NCBI RefSeq assembly: GCF_016918785.1
Contig: NZ_JAFFPT010000036.1
Span: 1 to 56,409, forward strand
Direction: 5' to 3'
DNA: 56,409 nt
Source: Leptospira ainazelensis
Lineage (GTDB): Bacteria; Spirochaetota; Leptospiria; Leptospirales; Leptospiraceae
This document shows positions 1-10,325 of the stretch, piece by piece. Both the position numbers and the translations under genes were made by a program. Under the pieces are notes generated by a model. The model ran no database searches and was not told the origin of the DNA. It was given only the letters and a program-made list of their open reading frames with translations. Every line of letters starts with the position of its first letter. Positions within the stretch are counted from its first letter, which is position 1.

Positions 1-204
1 TCCTCCGTTTTGCAACTTCGAGAAAAGTAGGAACTCCTCCGTTTTGCAACTTCGAGAAAAGTAGGAACTCCTCCGTTTTGCAACTTCGAGAAAAGTAGGA
101 ACTCCTCCGTTTTACGACTTCGAGAAAAGTAGGAACTCCTCCGTTTTACGACTTCGAGAAAAGTAGGAACTCCTCCGTTTTGCAACTTCGAGAAAAGTAG
201 GAAC
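1..204. repeat. Tandem array, six copies of a 34-bp unit
   Basis: Six head-to-tail copies begin at 1, 35, 69, 103, 137 and 171. Each unit runs from TCCTCCGTTT through GCAACTTCGA to AAAGTAGGAAC. Copies 4 and 5 carry TTACGACTT in place of TTGCAACTT, so two unit variants are mixed. The window starts inside the array, so its true length is unknown. The core GTAGGAACTC is shared with the arrays at 933-1093 and (reverse orientation) 3390-3735. There are no unique spacers, so this is not a CRISPR array. Confidence 0.95.
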
Positions 205-311
205 TCTAACAAAACATCATCCGGATAGAAGATGTCGACCAGTTAGAAAAAAATCGATTCGAATCAGCTTTCGGGACTAAAGACTTATCTCTACTTCAAA
301 AAAGAGGACTC

Positions 312-896
312 ATGAAGAAATTGAAAAAATACGATTTAGAATTTGGAATCTTTTTTGCATTCCTCTTTTTTGGAACCTTTTTTCTCTTATCCTTTCATAA
401 ACCTTTTTTAAACTGGGCCTTTTTAAGACATCAAAATCTTCTGAGCTGGTATATCAGACCGATCTTCCTCATCCCTCTTTGTTATTTTTCTTATCTCAGG
501 AGTTTCGGAGGGATCTCGCTTACCTTTTTTTTGCTTCTCACGAGTATGTTTTGGTTTCCGATCCCGGACCAAGTCGGACCTTCCGTAAAAGAATTTCTAT
601 CGTTTGAACTTTCTTGGCTTCAAGGAGAATGGAATTTTGAAAAGATTCTTTTGAGTTTTTTTCCTCCGGCTTTACTTTTCGTTTTATCTTTTGCTTTTTG
701 GAAAAAGAATCTCTGGGCCGGTCTGGGAATCCTCGTTCTGATCCCATTCTTAAAAATAACTTGGAGTATCTTCTATGGAGGTGCATCGGGCGCTTCCATC
801 CTCAAACCGGCAATATTCGGCCTCGTAGTTACACTTGCGGGTTTGATTCTTTTATTTTTCAAAAACAAAAAGAATTCGAAAAGAGAATCTTTATGA
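312..896 (+). CDS. Multi-pass inner membrane protein, unknown function
   Basis: A 194-residue protein that I do not recognise. It is strongly hydrophobic, with about six predicted membrane segments near residues 12-29, 48-63, 67-84, 111-129, 136-154 and 166-183. It ends in a short lysine-rich tail. AGAGGA just upstream of the ATG is a good ribosome binding site and supports this start. The gene lies between two GTAGGAACTC tandem arrays and is followed on the same strand by the lipoate ligase-like gene after about 250 bp of repeats, so a shared transcript is possible but not shown. No catalytic motif is visible. Confidence 0.75.
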   Translation: MKKLKKYDLEFGIFFAFLFFGTFFLLSFHKPFLNWAFLRHQNLLSWYIRPIFLIPLCYFSYLRSFGGISLTFFLLLTSMFWFPIPDQVGPSVKEFLSFELSWLQGEWNFEKILLSFFPPALLFVLSFAFWKKNLWAGLGILVLIPFLKITWSIFYGGASGASILKPAIFGLVVTLAGLILLFFKNKKNSKRESL

Positions 897-932
897 ACGA
901 AGAATAGGAATTTTGTCGAAAAGACAAGTTCG

Positions 933-1093
933 CCTTGCAACTTCGAAAAAGTAGGAACTCCCCGTTTTGCAACTTCGAAAAAGTAGGAACTCCCCGTTTT
1001 GCAACTTCGAAAAAGTAGGAACTCCCCGTTTTGCAACTTCGAAAAAGTAGGAACTCCCCGTTTTACGACTTCGAGAAAAGTAGGAACTCCCCG
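933..1093. repeat. Tandem array, about five copies of a 32-bp unit
   Basis: Units start near 933, 965, 997, 1029 and 1061 and read TTTTGCAACTTCGAAAAAG followed by TAGGAACTCCCCG. The last copy has the TTACGACTTCGAGAAAA variant, which is also found in copies 4 and 5 of the array at 1-204. The two arrays are therefore versions of one repeat with different unit lengths (34 and 32 bp). Open frames through this array are repeat artefacts and are not annotated. Confidence 0.93.
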
Positions 1094-1153
1094 CTCCCAA
1101 TCACAAACCGATTGCAAAAAAAGAGAAACCTCACAAACTGCAAAGACAAGACA

Positions 1154-2002
<849 letters not shown>

Positions 2003-2048
2003 TCGGGTTCCATTCTACTTCATTAATCCGTTAGAAAAGAAGGCCACG

Positions 2049-3296
<1,248 letters not shown>

Positions 3297-3321
3297 AAAA
3301 ACTTTTCTCTTCGCTTGAGAA

Positions 3322-3359
3322 CTAAAAAAAGGCGCTCATCCTCGGGCGTCTTTTTTTAG
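3322..3359 (+). terminator. Rho-independent terminator of glyA
   Basis: The stem CTAAAAAAAGGCGC (3322-3335) pairs with GCGTCTTTTTTTAG (3346-3359) with one G-T wobble. The right arm supplies the T-run. It lies 26 bp after the glyA stop codon. Confidence 0.85.
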
Positions 3360-3389
3360 TTTAGGCCCGTTTCAGGACGTTTCCGGACT

Positions 3390-3735
3390 TTCTTTTTTGT
3401 GGGATTTCCAAGCCTTCTCGATCATACAAAAACGTGAGAGTTCCTACAAATTACGTCTCATCCTTTTCTTTGTGGGATTTCCAAGCCTTCTCCATCATCC
3501 AAAAATGTGAGAGTTCCTACGAATTACGTCTCATCCTTTTCTTTGCGGATTTCCAAGCCTTCTCCATCATACAAAAACGTGAGAGTTCCCACAGATTACG
3601 TCTCATCCTTTTTTTGCGGACTTCCAAGCCTTCTCCATCATACAAAAAACGTGAGAGTTCCCACAAATTACGTCTCATCCTTTTTTTGCGGATTTCCAAG
3701 CCTTCTCCATCATACAAAAACGTGAGAGTTCCTAC
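3390..3735. repeat. Tandem array, about 4.5 copies of a 70-73-bp unit
   Basis: The unit begins GTGAGAGTTCC(T/C)AC, continues ATTACGTCTCATCC, and then TTTCCAAGCCTTCTCCATC, ending in ACAAAAAC. Copies start near 3433, 3506, 3579 and 3651, with a half copy before the first and a truncated one at about 3721. The boxed start is the reverse complement of GTAGGAACTCTCAC, so it carries the same core as the two 5' arrays in inverse orientation. Frames that stay open here are produced by the repeat. Confidence 0.93.
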
Positions 3736-3885
3736 ATTTTTAGATTTTCGAAAAGTCCTGATTTACATTCGGAGATCAAAAAAGTTTTTTTCTCGGAAAC
3801 AAACTTTCAGTCCCGACAATTCTTTTTCGAAAAAGAATCTCTTTGTCGGAACAACGACAAAATCGAATCTATGAAAACAAAATTC

Positions 3886-5754
3886 TTAAGAATTTTTTGT
3901 TTTAAGATTTTCGGCGGAAACTGATTTTCCCTTTGGAATCGAAAACCAAACGCGGCTTCCTTTCCCCCATTCACTTTCGACTCCGATCTTCCCGTTGTTC
4001 TTTTCAATAAATTCTTTACAAATAATCAAACCAAGACCGGAACCCGGTTCATTCTTTGTGCCGGAAGAGGAGAACCTTTCATCCAAACTAAAAAGTCGAA
4101 CTCGATGAGATTCCGAAATTCCGATCCCTGTATCGATCACCGAAATCAGAGTAGAATCCTCCGATTCTTCCAATTGAATCGTGATCGACCCTCCGGATTC
4201 CGTAAACTTAATCGCGTTTCCGATCAAATTTCTCAAAACGAGTTGAATCATGGAAGGATCCGCAAACGCCAAAAAATCTTTGCCGGGTTCTAAAATGAGT
4301 TGAATCTCTTTTTGTAAGGCTTGGTTAAAAAGAAGTTCTTTTGTATCTTCGATGGATTTGCGGATCGAAAAATGTTCCCTCTGAATTTTGATCTCCCCTT
4401 TTTGATTTTCAGCCCAAAAAAGAAGGTCTTGCAAAAGTCGATACGTTTTGTGAATCGAAGAACGAACCTGTTCAAGGGTTTCATGATTCAGATCGTCCGG
4501 ACTTCGGATCACGTCTTGAAACAAAAGATGAATGGTTCCGATCGGACCTCGAAGATCATGAGAAATGATCGCTAAAAATTTGTCCTTTGTCCGATTCGCT
4601 TCCCTCGACTTTGTTTCGCTGATTTTAAGATTTCGGTTGAGATAACCGATGTAAGAAGCGATCAGAACGACGACGATCGAAAACAAAAGTATCCCGAAAA
4701 GAGTTCCATACAACCAACCTGGGTATGTTTTCGGATTCGGATCGTAAACAAAAGATTCCAGATCCAGACCCGGTTTGAGCATTCCTTGTTCTTCATAAAT
4801 TTCGGCGATATGTTTCCAACGATACAAATTCATGTGACCGATTTCTACGATATCGGGTTGAAGAATTTTCATCTTCTCTGCTTCAAAACGAAGGTGTTCG
4901 ATAGAATGACGTTTGCTGTATTTATGATAAATGAGTTGAACGATTTCTTCCGGATTCTTCTTTGCGTATTCCCAACCTTTCATACTCGCGCTTCGAAACG
5001 TTTCTACTTCTTCCGGAAAGTCTTCGATTCTTTTTTCCGTGGTAAAAAGAATGTCGCTGTAAAAATCGATCCCCGCCGCTCTTGGTGAAAAGATAAGATA
5101 AGGAATTCTATTTTTTTCCAAAGCAAAGGGTTCGTCGCTGAGATAAACCGAAATTGCGGAAACCTTCCCGTCCTTTAGATCTTCGATATGAAAAGAATGC
5201 GGTTGGACAAAAATTTTGCTCGCGTTGATCCCCTCTCTTTCGAAATAAGCAAAGAGCTCCGCGGAATGAGGTTCGATCATCACAGTCTTTCCTACCAACT
5301 CATGAAGAGTTCGTATCTCGGAATCTTTTCTAACCAGCAGGGACAAAGGAGAATGTTGAAAGATCGCAGCAAGAGCGATCACCGGTTTTTTTTGTTCCCT
5401 CATCAGGAGAAGGTCGGTGGTCCCCACTCCGTAATCCGCGTTGCCGTTTAAGACTTGATTGATCGGTTCTTCGTTGAAGTTGGATTCTAAAACCTCGACT
5501 TCGAATCCCTGATCACGATAAAATCCTTTTTCAATCGCGGCGTAGTAACCTGCGAATTGAAACTGATGTCTCCATTTTAGCTGCAGTTTGATTTTTTTTA
5601 AAGGTCGCGAATTTTCAGCTTCGGAACGGAGCGAAGAAATCGCGAGGATAAGAATCAAAAATCCCGTAAACAAAAGTCCGCGCCTTTGCAGACGTGTTAT
5701 CACTTCGGCAAAAGCGTATCGAATCTGTTTCATTCTCAAGCGATTTAGTTTCAT
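3886..5754 (-). CDS. Sensor histidine kinase with periplasmic NMT1/THI5-like binding domain
   Basis: A 622-residue membrane sensor kinase. A signal anchor lies at about residues 26-42. A periplasmic NMT1-like solute-binding domain spans about 52-300 and contains LKWRHQFQFAGYYAA, typical of thiamine-pyrimidine and ABC substrate-binding proteins. A second TM segment is at about 350-370. HisKA has the phospho-acceptor His399 in FLAIISHDLRGP. The HATPase_c domain shows N box LRNLIGNAIKF (508-518), G1 DTGIGIS (541-547) and G2 GSGLGL (571-576). No receiver domain and no adjacent response regulator gene is visible, so the partner must lie elsewhere. By analogy with the binding domain the ligand may be a pyrimidine or related small molecule, but this is inference. 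The divergent neighbour begins at 6199. Confidence 0.88.
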   Translation of the reverse strand: MKLNRLRMKQIRYAFAEVITRLQRRGLLFTGFLILILAISSLRSEAENSRPLKKIKLQLKWRHQFQFAGYYAAIEKGFYRDQGFEVEVLESNFNEEPINQVLNGNADYGVGTTDLLLMREQKKPVIALAAIFQHSPLSLLVRKDSEIRTLHELVGKTVMIEPHSAELFAYFEREGINASKIFVQPHSFHIEDLKDGKVSAISVYLSDEPFALEKNRIPYLIFSPRAAGIDFYSDILFTTEKRIEDFPEEVETFRSASMKGWEYAKKNPEEIVQLIYHKYSKRHSIEHLRFEAEKMKILQPDIVEIGHMNLYRWKHIAEIYEEQGMLKPGLDLESFVYDPNPKTYPGWLYGTLFGILLFSIVVVLIASYIGYLNRNLKISETKSREANRTKDKFLAIISHDLRGPIGTIHLLFQDVIRSPDDLNHETLEQVRSSIHKTYRLLQDLLFWAENQKGEIKIQREHFSIRKSIEDTKELLFNQALQKEIQLILEPGKDFLAFADPSMIQLVLRNLIGNAIKFTESGGSITIQLEESEDSTLISVIDTGIGISESHRVRLFSLDERFSSSGTKNEPGSGLGLIICKEFIEKNNGKIGVESEWGKGSRVWFSIPKGKSVSAENLKTKNS

Positions 5755-6158
5755 TTATATTACCGCTCAAAGGGCCCAAATCAGGATAAAAATTCCGAAT
5801 CGAGAAACAAGATTATTTTTGAGAATCGCTTTCGGATCAACAAATTTTATCCCAAAGAAAGGAGAACAAGATAGAAGTTTCGCAAAAAAGAGAACTCAAC
5901 TTTCGGTCCAAGGATTTTAAAATATATTCTGTTTTTATTATATTCTCTTCATTCTCCGTTTTTAGTACAAAAGGTTTTTTAAAAAACTCAACCGTTTGAA
6001 ATCGATTCAAAACAAAAAGACGGCGAAGTCCTGAAAAAATCATCAATTCGATCCTAACGGGAGAAAAAGGTTCTGTTCGCATTCTGAATTCCGCAGTAAA
6101 ACAAAGATTCCGAACTTATAAGACATATTTTCGAATTATCATTTTCTTTATCCTACAT

Positions 6159-6191
6159 TTTGCTTTACAAATTTATACTTATCATTAGAAT
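6159..6191 (+). promoter_or_regulatory. Promoter with LexA/SOS-type box TTTGN5CAAA
   Basis: TTTG (6159-6162), five bases CTTTA, then CAAA (6168-6171) matches the TTTGN5CAAA LexA-binding consensus that I recall being reported for Leptospira recA. It overlaps a plausible promoter: -35 TTTACA at 6164-6169, 16-bp spacer, and -10 TAGAAT at 6186-6191. A repressor bound there would cover the -35 element. The predicted transcription start is almost at the ATG (6199), so the mRNA could be nearly leaderless. Recognition is by eye; binding is not proven. Confidence 0.6.
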
Positions 6192-6198
6192 AGTATTT

Positions 6199-6837
6199 AT
6201 GTTTTTGGAAACGACAGCACTTCCGCCTTCCAGTGCAAACCTCTATCAACCGGTTCTTTCCTGGAATCGAAAGGGTTTGAGTATGCTTACGGGAATGTCC
6301 GGAATTTATCGTCTCGCGCTTCAATGGGAATACGTTTTTGCGGTTTCGGGTTTTAAAGTTTTCAATCTCGATTGTGCGATTCGTTTTAATCCGTTCGTAA
6401 TCACGGAAGAAACGAGAAGGAGACGGATTCCTCCCGAATCCTTGCTCGAAAATATTTTAGTTCAAAGGGCGTTTACACCGTATCAGATCTTGGATGCGTT
6501 AAAAGCCGTCGCGACAAAAAGATCGCCGGATACGATCTACTTTCTTTTGGCTCCTTGCAAACAATTTTTCGACGGAGACGTTCAGGAGGAAGAAGGAAGA
6601 TTTTTGTTGGATAAGATGCTCTTGATCCTGGAAAAAATTCATTCTTTGGATATTCCGATTCTTGTGATCGAATCTATGAAATACAAACACCCTACTTTTC
6701 AAAATTTCTTTCCAAAATTGGCGGCCGCCTCTTCGGATCTCTGGGAACTTAAAATCGAAAATCAACTCTCCTATCTCAAAGTAAGAAAAAAGTCTCCTCC
6801 TTCGATCGAATCCTTTGAAGAAAATACGGAGATTTAG
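6199..6837 (+). CDS. RecA-fold protein with lost Walker A motif (ImuA/RadA-like)
   Basis: A 212-residue protein that resembles the core of RecA/RadA/Rad51 ATPases. ENILVQRAF (84-92) matches the family motif seen as ENIxxARAF in RadA/Rad51. It is preceded by a strand-turn region at 27-66 in the place of the P-loop and followed by a Walker B-like strand DTIYFLLAP (111-119). The P-loop itself reads GMSGIYRLA (32-40), with no GK[ST], so ATP hydrolysis is unlikely. I chose ATG 6199 because the longer frame starts with TTG inside the SOS-type box. The next gene starts 9 bp later, and a proofreading-deficient family B polymerase follows. By analogy with ImuA in the ImuA-ImuB-DnaE2 mutasome, I infer a scaffold or RecA-filament adaptor role. 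Confidence 0.6.
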   Translation: MFLETTALPPSSANLYQPVLSWNRKGLSMLTGMSGIYRLALQWEYVFAVSGFKVFNLDCAIRFNPFVITEETRRRRIPPESLLENILVQRAFTPYQILDALKAVATKRSPDTIYFLLAPCKQFFDGDVQEEEGRFLLDKMLLILEKIHSLDIPILVIESMKYKHPTFQNFFPKLAAASSDLWELKIENQLSYLKVRKKSPPSIESFEENTEI

Positions 6838-6846
6838 AGGAAGTTT

Positions 6847-7116
6847 ATGGGCAGAACCGTCACGCCGTATTCGAGACAAATGCAACAGGTAGAATCGGGG
6901 CTTCTCGAGTTTCGACGCGGGCTTCGTAAACCGGATCAAGAAGTTTTTGACGATTTGATACGAACTGCGAAGTTACAAGTGCAGGCCGGAGTTATGGCAT
7001 CGGCTCCTTATCCGATCGATACGATGCTTCTAACCATGATGATCGATCTTAAAAAAGAAATACAAAAACTAAAACAGGAACTGAATACGACCAAGGTATT
7101 AAAAGGAGATGGCTGA
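6847..7116 (+). CDS. Small helical protein of the polymerase cassette
   Basis: An 89-residue, apparently all-helical protein. Residues about 20-60 contain EFRRGLRKPDQEVFDDLIRT and then an alanine-rich stretch. The last 25 residues (LKKEIQKLKQELNT) look like a coiled coil. From memory it resembles short archaeal proteins encoded beside PolB2-type polymerases, with the pattern FRRALR..D...FD.L...A, but I cannot verify this. It has a strong ribosome binding site, AGAGGAAG, before the ATG. It overlaps the polymerase start by 8 bp (ATGGCTGA), which implies translational coupling and equimolar production. A role as bridge between the RecA-fold protein and the polymerase is inference. Confidence 0.7.
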   Translation: MGRTVTPYSRQMQQVESGLLEFRRGLRKPDQEVFDDLIRTAKLQVQAGVMASAPYPIDTMLLTMMIDLKKEIQKLKQELNTTKVLKGDG

Positions 7117-9469
7117 ACTACACTGGATCGAAGGAACTCTATTCGATATTTATCATATAGAAGATAAGATCCATCTGTGGGTTCTGGATAAAAATGGAGA
7201 ATCCTCCCTTTTTTACGATTTTTATCAACCCGTCATCTATGCCAGAGGAGAAGAATCCATCCTCAAAAAACTGGTACAAAGACTCTACGAACTCAAAGCG
7301 CTCGCGGACATTCCGGTTTACGAAGAAAAAATACTCTTCTACGAAAACCAAACGGTTCCCGTTTTAAAACTTACGATCTCGCGTCCTTCCGTTTTGTCGA
7401 AGGTTTCGCGAAAACTCTACGCACTCTACGGAAAATTCGATATCTTTCATTCGGACATCGAAGTGCCGACGAGTTATCTCGTGGAAAAAAAATTATTCCC
7501 TTTGTGCAAATTAAAACTCTCTTACACGGAAAAAAAAGACGGTAAAAAAATCCAAGAGATACAAACTCTGGATAAAATCGAAAACTTGGACTATGAAGTT
7601 CCTAAGTTCAAAATTCTTTCTATGACACTTTCTCAGAGTCATAGAATCGAGATGAAAAAAAATTCTCTCATCTTCAAAAACGCCGACAACTCCTGGGAAT
7701 TTCCCGGTTCCGATCCCAAGGAACTTTTATATCGGATCGATCGACTCCTCAAACAGGAAGATCCCGATATTATACTTTCCTCATACGGAGATCAGATCAT
7801 CTTTCCATATCTTTTTTCACAAGCTCAAAAGTTTAAAATTTTTCCTGCCTTTGATAGAGACGGCGTTAGTCCCATCCGAAGAAACATTCAGACCAAAGGT
7901 ACGAGTTTTAACACATACGGTACGATCGTATTCCGCGCGCCTTCCTACCCTCTTTTTGGACGCTGGCATATCGACTCCGAAAACAGCTTTGTTCACAAGG
8001 AAGCCGATCTTTTGGGAATTGTCGAATTGGCAAGGCTCTCTCGACTTCCGATTCAAAAGATGGCGAGAGCTTCGACTGGAAAGGCCCTGACCGCAATTGA
8101 AACCGACGTGGCGTTGAGAAGAGGTTATCTAGTTCCTTGGCAAAAAAGCGCGATCGAATCTCCAAAGACGGCTCTTCAACTTTTAGAAGCGGACAAAGGC
8201 GGACTTGTATTCCAACCGGATATTACGTTCGGAATGACGGCGGAGAACGTAGCACAACTCGACTTTGCACAGATGTATCCGAGTATTATGGTTCTTCACA
8301 ACATCTCTCCCGAATGTGTGAACTGTTCCTGCTGCGAAAACGATCCTACAACCCCGGTCGTTCCCGGATTAGGATACAAAATCTGCAATCGACGAGACGG
8401 GATCGTTTCCGAGGCTTTAAAACACGTTTTAGAGCGGAGAGAATATTATAAATATGTGGTAAAGAATACTAACGATCAAAGGAAACTTTTAGAATGCGGA
8501 CTCAAACAATCCAGCTTAAAGTGGATGCTCGTAACTTCCTTCGGATATCTCGGTTATAGAAACGCGAAGTTCGGCAGACTGGAAAGTCATGAAAGCGTAA
8601 ACGCATTTGCGAGGGAAAAACTTCTAACCGCAAAAGAAATTTCGGAAGAAAGAGGTTATGTTTTTCTTCATGCGATCACTGACAGTCTTTTTATACGCAA
8701 AGAGGATTCTTCCTCTTTCTCACAAGACGAATTGAGTTCTCTCTGCGCCGAAATCACCGCGAAAACTTCGGTTAAAATCGACGTGGACGGAATTTATACA
8801 TGGCTTTTATTTCCTTCTTCGAGTCAGGATCCAAAGATGCCCGTCGCCAATCGGTATATGGGCAGATTTGCTTCGGGAAACTTAAAGTGCAGAGGAATCG
8901 GTTCGAGAAGAAAAGACATTCCTATTTTTATCAGAAACGCTCAAAAGGAAATGTTGGAGTGGATGCGGGGAAAAGTCACGATTCGGGAATTGATCGACTC
9001 CGAGAAGGAAATTTTGCAAATTTTCGACCGTTATGATTACCAACTCAGATCCGAACAAGTTTCTCTGGAAGAACTTTTAGTTCGAAGATCGACTTCGAAG
9101 GATCTGGAAGAATACGAAGTACACGGAGCCGCTTCTCTTTCCCTTCTCCATCTCAAAGAATTGGGTATCGAAGTGCAAGCCGGTGAAAAAATCCGTTACT
9201 TAGTACTCAACCGAAATTCGAAAAGCAAAGACCGATGGTATCTTCCCGAAGAAGCGCTTCCGATTTTTAAACAGAAGAATAAAAAAATCCACTGGGACAA
9301 ACCGTTCTATCGTAAACTTCTGACTAACGTCTTTCGGGAAATCTGGTCGGAATTTGCCTCTTTTAAAGACTTCAATTCACTGATAGACGAACAAAGATGG
9401 CTTCCCTTTGAAGATCGTTATTGGGAAGAATATCAAAACTTCTTAATGGAAAAAAGGATAATCGCCTGA
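7109..9469 (+). CDS. Family B DNA polymerase, exonuclease residues lost (PolB2-like)
   Basis: A 786-residue family B DNA polymerase. Motif A is LDFAQMYPSI with the metal-binding Asp385. Motif B is KWMLVTSFGYLGY starting at Lys471, an archaeal-style version. Motif C is AITDSLFI, keeping the second aspartate (Asp525) while the first is Ile523. The polymerase site is therefore probably functional. The 3'-5' exonuclease is not: Exo I DIE is replaced by T-L-S (173-175), Exo II NxxxFD reads YGDQII, and Exo III YxxxD reads FVHKE. The thumb region extends to the end, so the protein is full length. The start overlaps the preceding gene by 8 bp. With the SOS-type promoter this suggests an error-prone translesion polymerase. 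It is not E. coli-type Pol II, which keeps its exonuclease. Confidence 0.88.
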   Translation: MAELHWIEGTLFDIYHIEDKIHLWVLDKNGESSLFYDFYQPVIYARGEESILKKLVQRLYELKALADIPVYEEKILFYENQTVPVLKLTISRPSVLSKVSRKLYALYGKFDIFHSDIEVPTSYLVEKKLFPLCKLKLSYTEKKDGKKIQEIQTLDKIENLDYEVPKFKILSMTLSQSHRIEMKKNSLIFKNADNSWEFPGSDPKELLYRIDRLLKQEDPDIILSSYGDQIIFPYLFSQAQKFKIFPAFDRDGVSPIRRNIQTKGTSFNTYGTIVFRAPSYPLFGRWHIDSENSFVHKEADLLGIVELARLSRLPIQKMARASTGKALTAIETDVALRRGYLVPWQKSAIESPKTALQLLEADKGGLVFQPDITFGMTAENVAQLDFAQMYPSIMVLHNISPECVNCSCCENDPTTPVVPGLGYKICNRRDGIVSEALKHVLERREYYKYVVKNTNDQRKLLECGLKQSSLKWMLVTSFGYLGYRNAKFGRLESHESVNAFAREKLLTAKEISEERGYVFLHAITDSLFIRKEDSSSFSQDELSSLCAEITAKTSVKIDVDGIYTWLLFPSSSQDPKMPVANRYMGRFASGNLKCRGIGSRRKDIPIFIRNAQKEMLEWMRGKVTIRELIDSEKEILQIFDRYDYQLRSEQVSLEELLVRRSTSKDLEEYEVHGAASLSLLHLKELGIEVQAGEKIRYLVLNRNSKSKDRWYLPEEALPIFKQKNKKIHWDKPFYRKLLTNVFREIWSEFASFKDFNSLIDEQRWLPFEDRYWEEYQNFLMEKRIIA

Positions 9470-9544
9470 ATATTTCGTAAGACTAATCCTCCTGAATTTC
9501 TCATTAACTTTATTTTTTTTAATGCGAAACTCGATTCTTATATT

Positions 9545-10081
9545 TTAACGTATGAGAGAAGGAATCCATCCTACACTTTCAAAGACGATCAACGTGCCTC
9601 CGATAAAAAATCCGGCAAGAAAGAACCGATAACTCCACCGAATAAATCGATATTTCGTAAAGTAGATACTCCTTCCCATCTGATAGATGTCAAAAGAGAT
9701 CGCTTTGTAGAGAGAGGCGTCCGTTTCCAAAGAAGACTCCATATTCTTAAAAAAAGTTTCTTCGTCGTCGTTCGCAAAATCGCCGAAAAACAGCGGATTT
9801 TTTCTTTTTACTTTTGACTGATTTGAAAACGGCATCACCGCAAAAATCGCCAAAGATGCAGCGACCGCGATAAAAGCCATCAAGATGATCATTCCGGTTA
9901 CGTATGTTCCACGCTGAAGAAATCCGAGCGCTAAAGAAAGAATCACAAAGGACGCGGCGATCAAGATATTCGCCTTTTGATCCGCCATGAGACTCAGTTG
10001 CACATGGTGTTGATGAACGGTTCTAAGTAGATAATCGACGGAGGATCTGGCTTTCGTTGTGGAAAAGTATTCTGGCTGCAT
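9545..10081 (-). CDS. PycTM-like membrane protein (Pycsar effector family), orphan
   Basis: A 178-residue protein. Near residues 17-45 it carries LLRTVHQHHVQLSLMADQKAN, then a hydrophobic helix. This is the signature of the PycTM/DUF5706 family, whose members include the pore-like effectors of Pycsar anti-phage systems. Membrane segments are at about 40-58 and 64-85, then a cytoplasmic loop with a DDEE patch, and a final segment near 150-168. No pyrimidine cyclase gene lies next to it: the neighbours are the polymerase cassette (tail to tail, 75 bp) and a LytTR regulator more than 500 bp away. It may act alone, respond to a distant cyclase, or have a housekeeping role. No clear ribosome binding site precedes the ATG. 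Confidence 0.65.
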   Translation of the reverse strand: MQPEYFSTTKARSSVDYLLRTVHQHHVQLSLMADQKANILIAASFVILSLALGFLQRGTYVTGMIILMAFIAVAASLAIFAVMPFSNQSKVKRKNPLFFGDFANDDEETFFKNMESSLETDASLYKAISFDIYQMGRSIYFTKYRFIRWSYRFFLAGFFIGGTLIVFESVGWIPSLIR

Positions 10082-10325
10082 TTGGGGATATCTAAAGTCA
10101 AGGTCGGAGACCCGGGCGAATTCGAAAATCAGTTTCCAAAGAGAAGGAGCGAATTTTTATCTTTGGATTATCCCAAAAAAGGAAAAAAGTCTGCCGCTAT
10201 TCACCACAACAACAGCAGATACCAAAATGGAGAAGCTTTGAATGAAAATTTTTAGCTAAGAGAACAAAAACGAAATAGAATAGTAATATCCCGATCCGAG
10301 TTCCGGCTCCGTAAAAGAGAAAGAG

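Noticed and set aside
1..204. Possible CRISPR array
   Set aside because: The repeat units join directly without unique spacers, and no cas genes are present.
3434..3874. Plus-strand open frames over the 72-bp array
   Set aside because: Repeat artefact; peptide repeats mirror the DNA repeat and no start signal is present.
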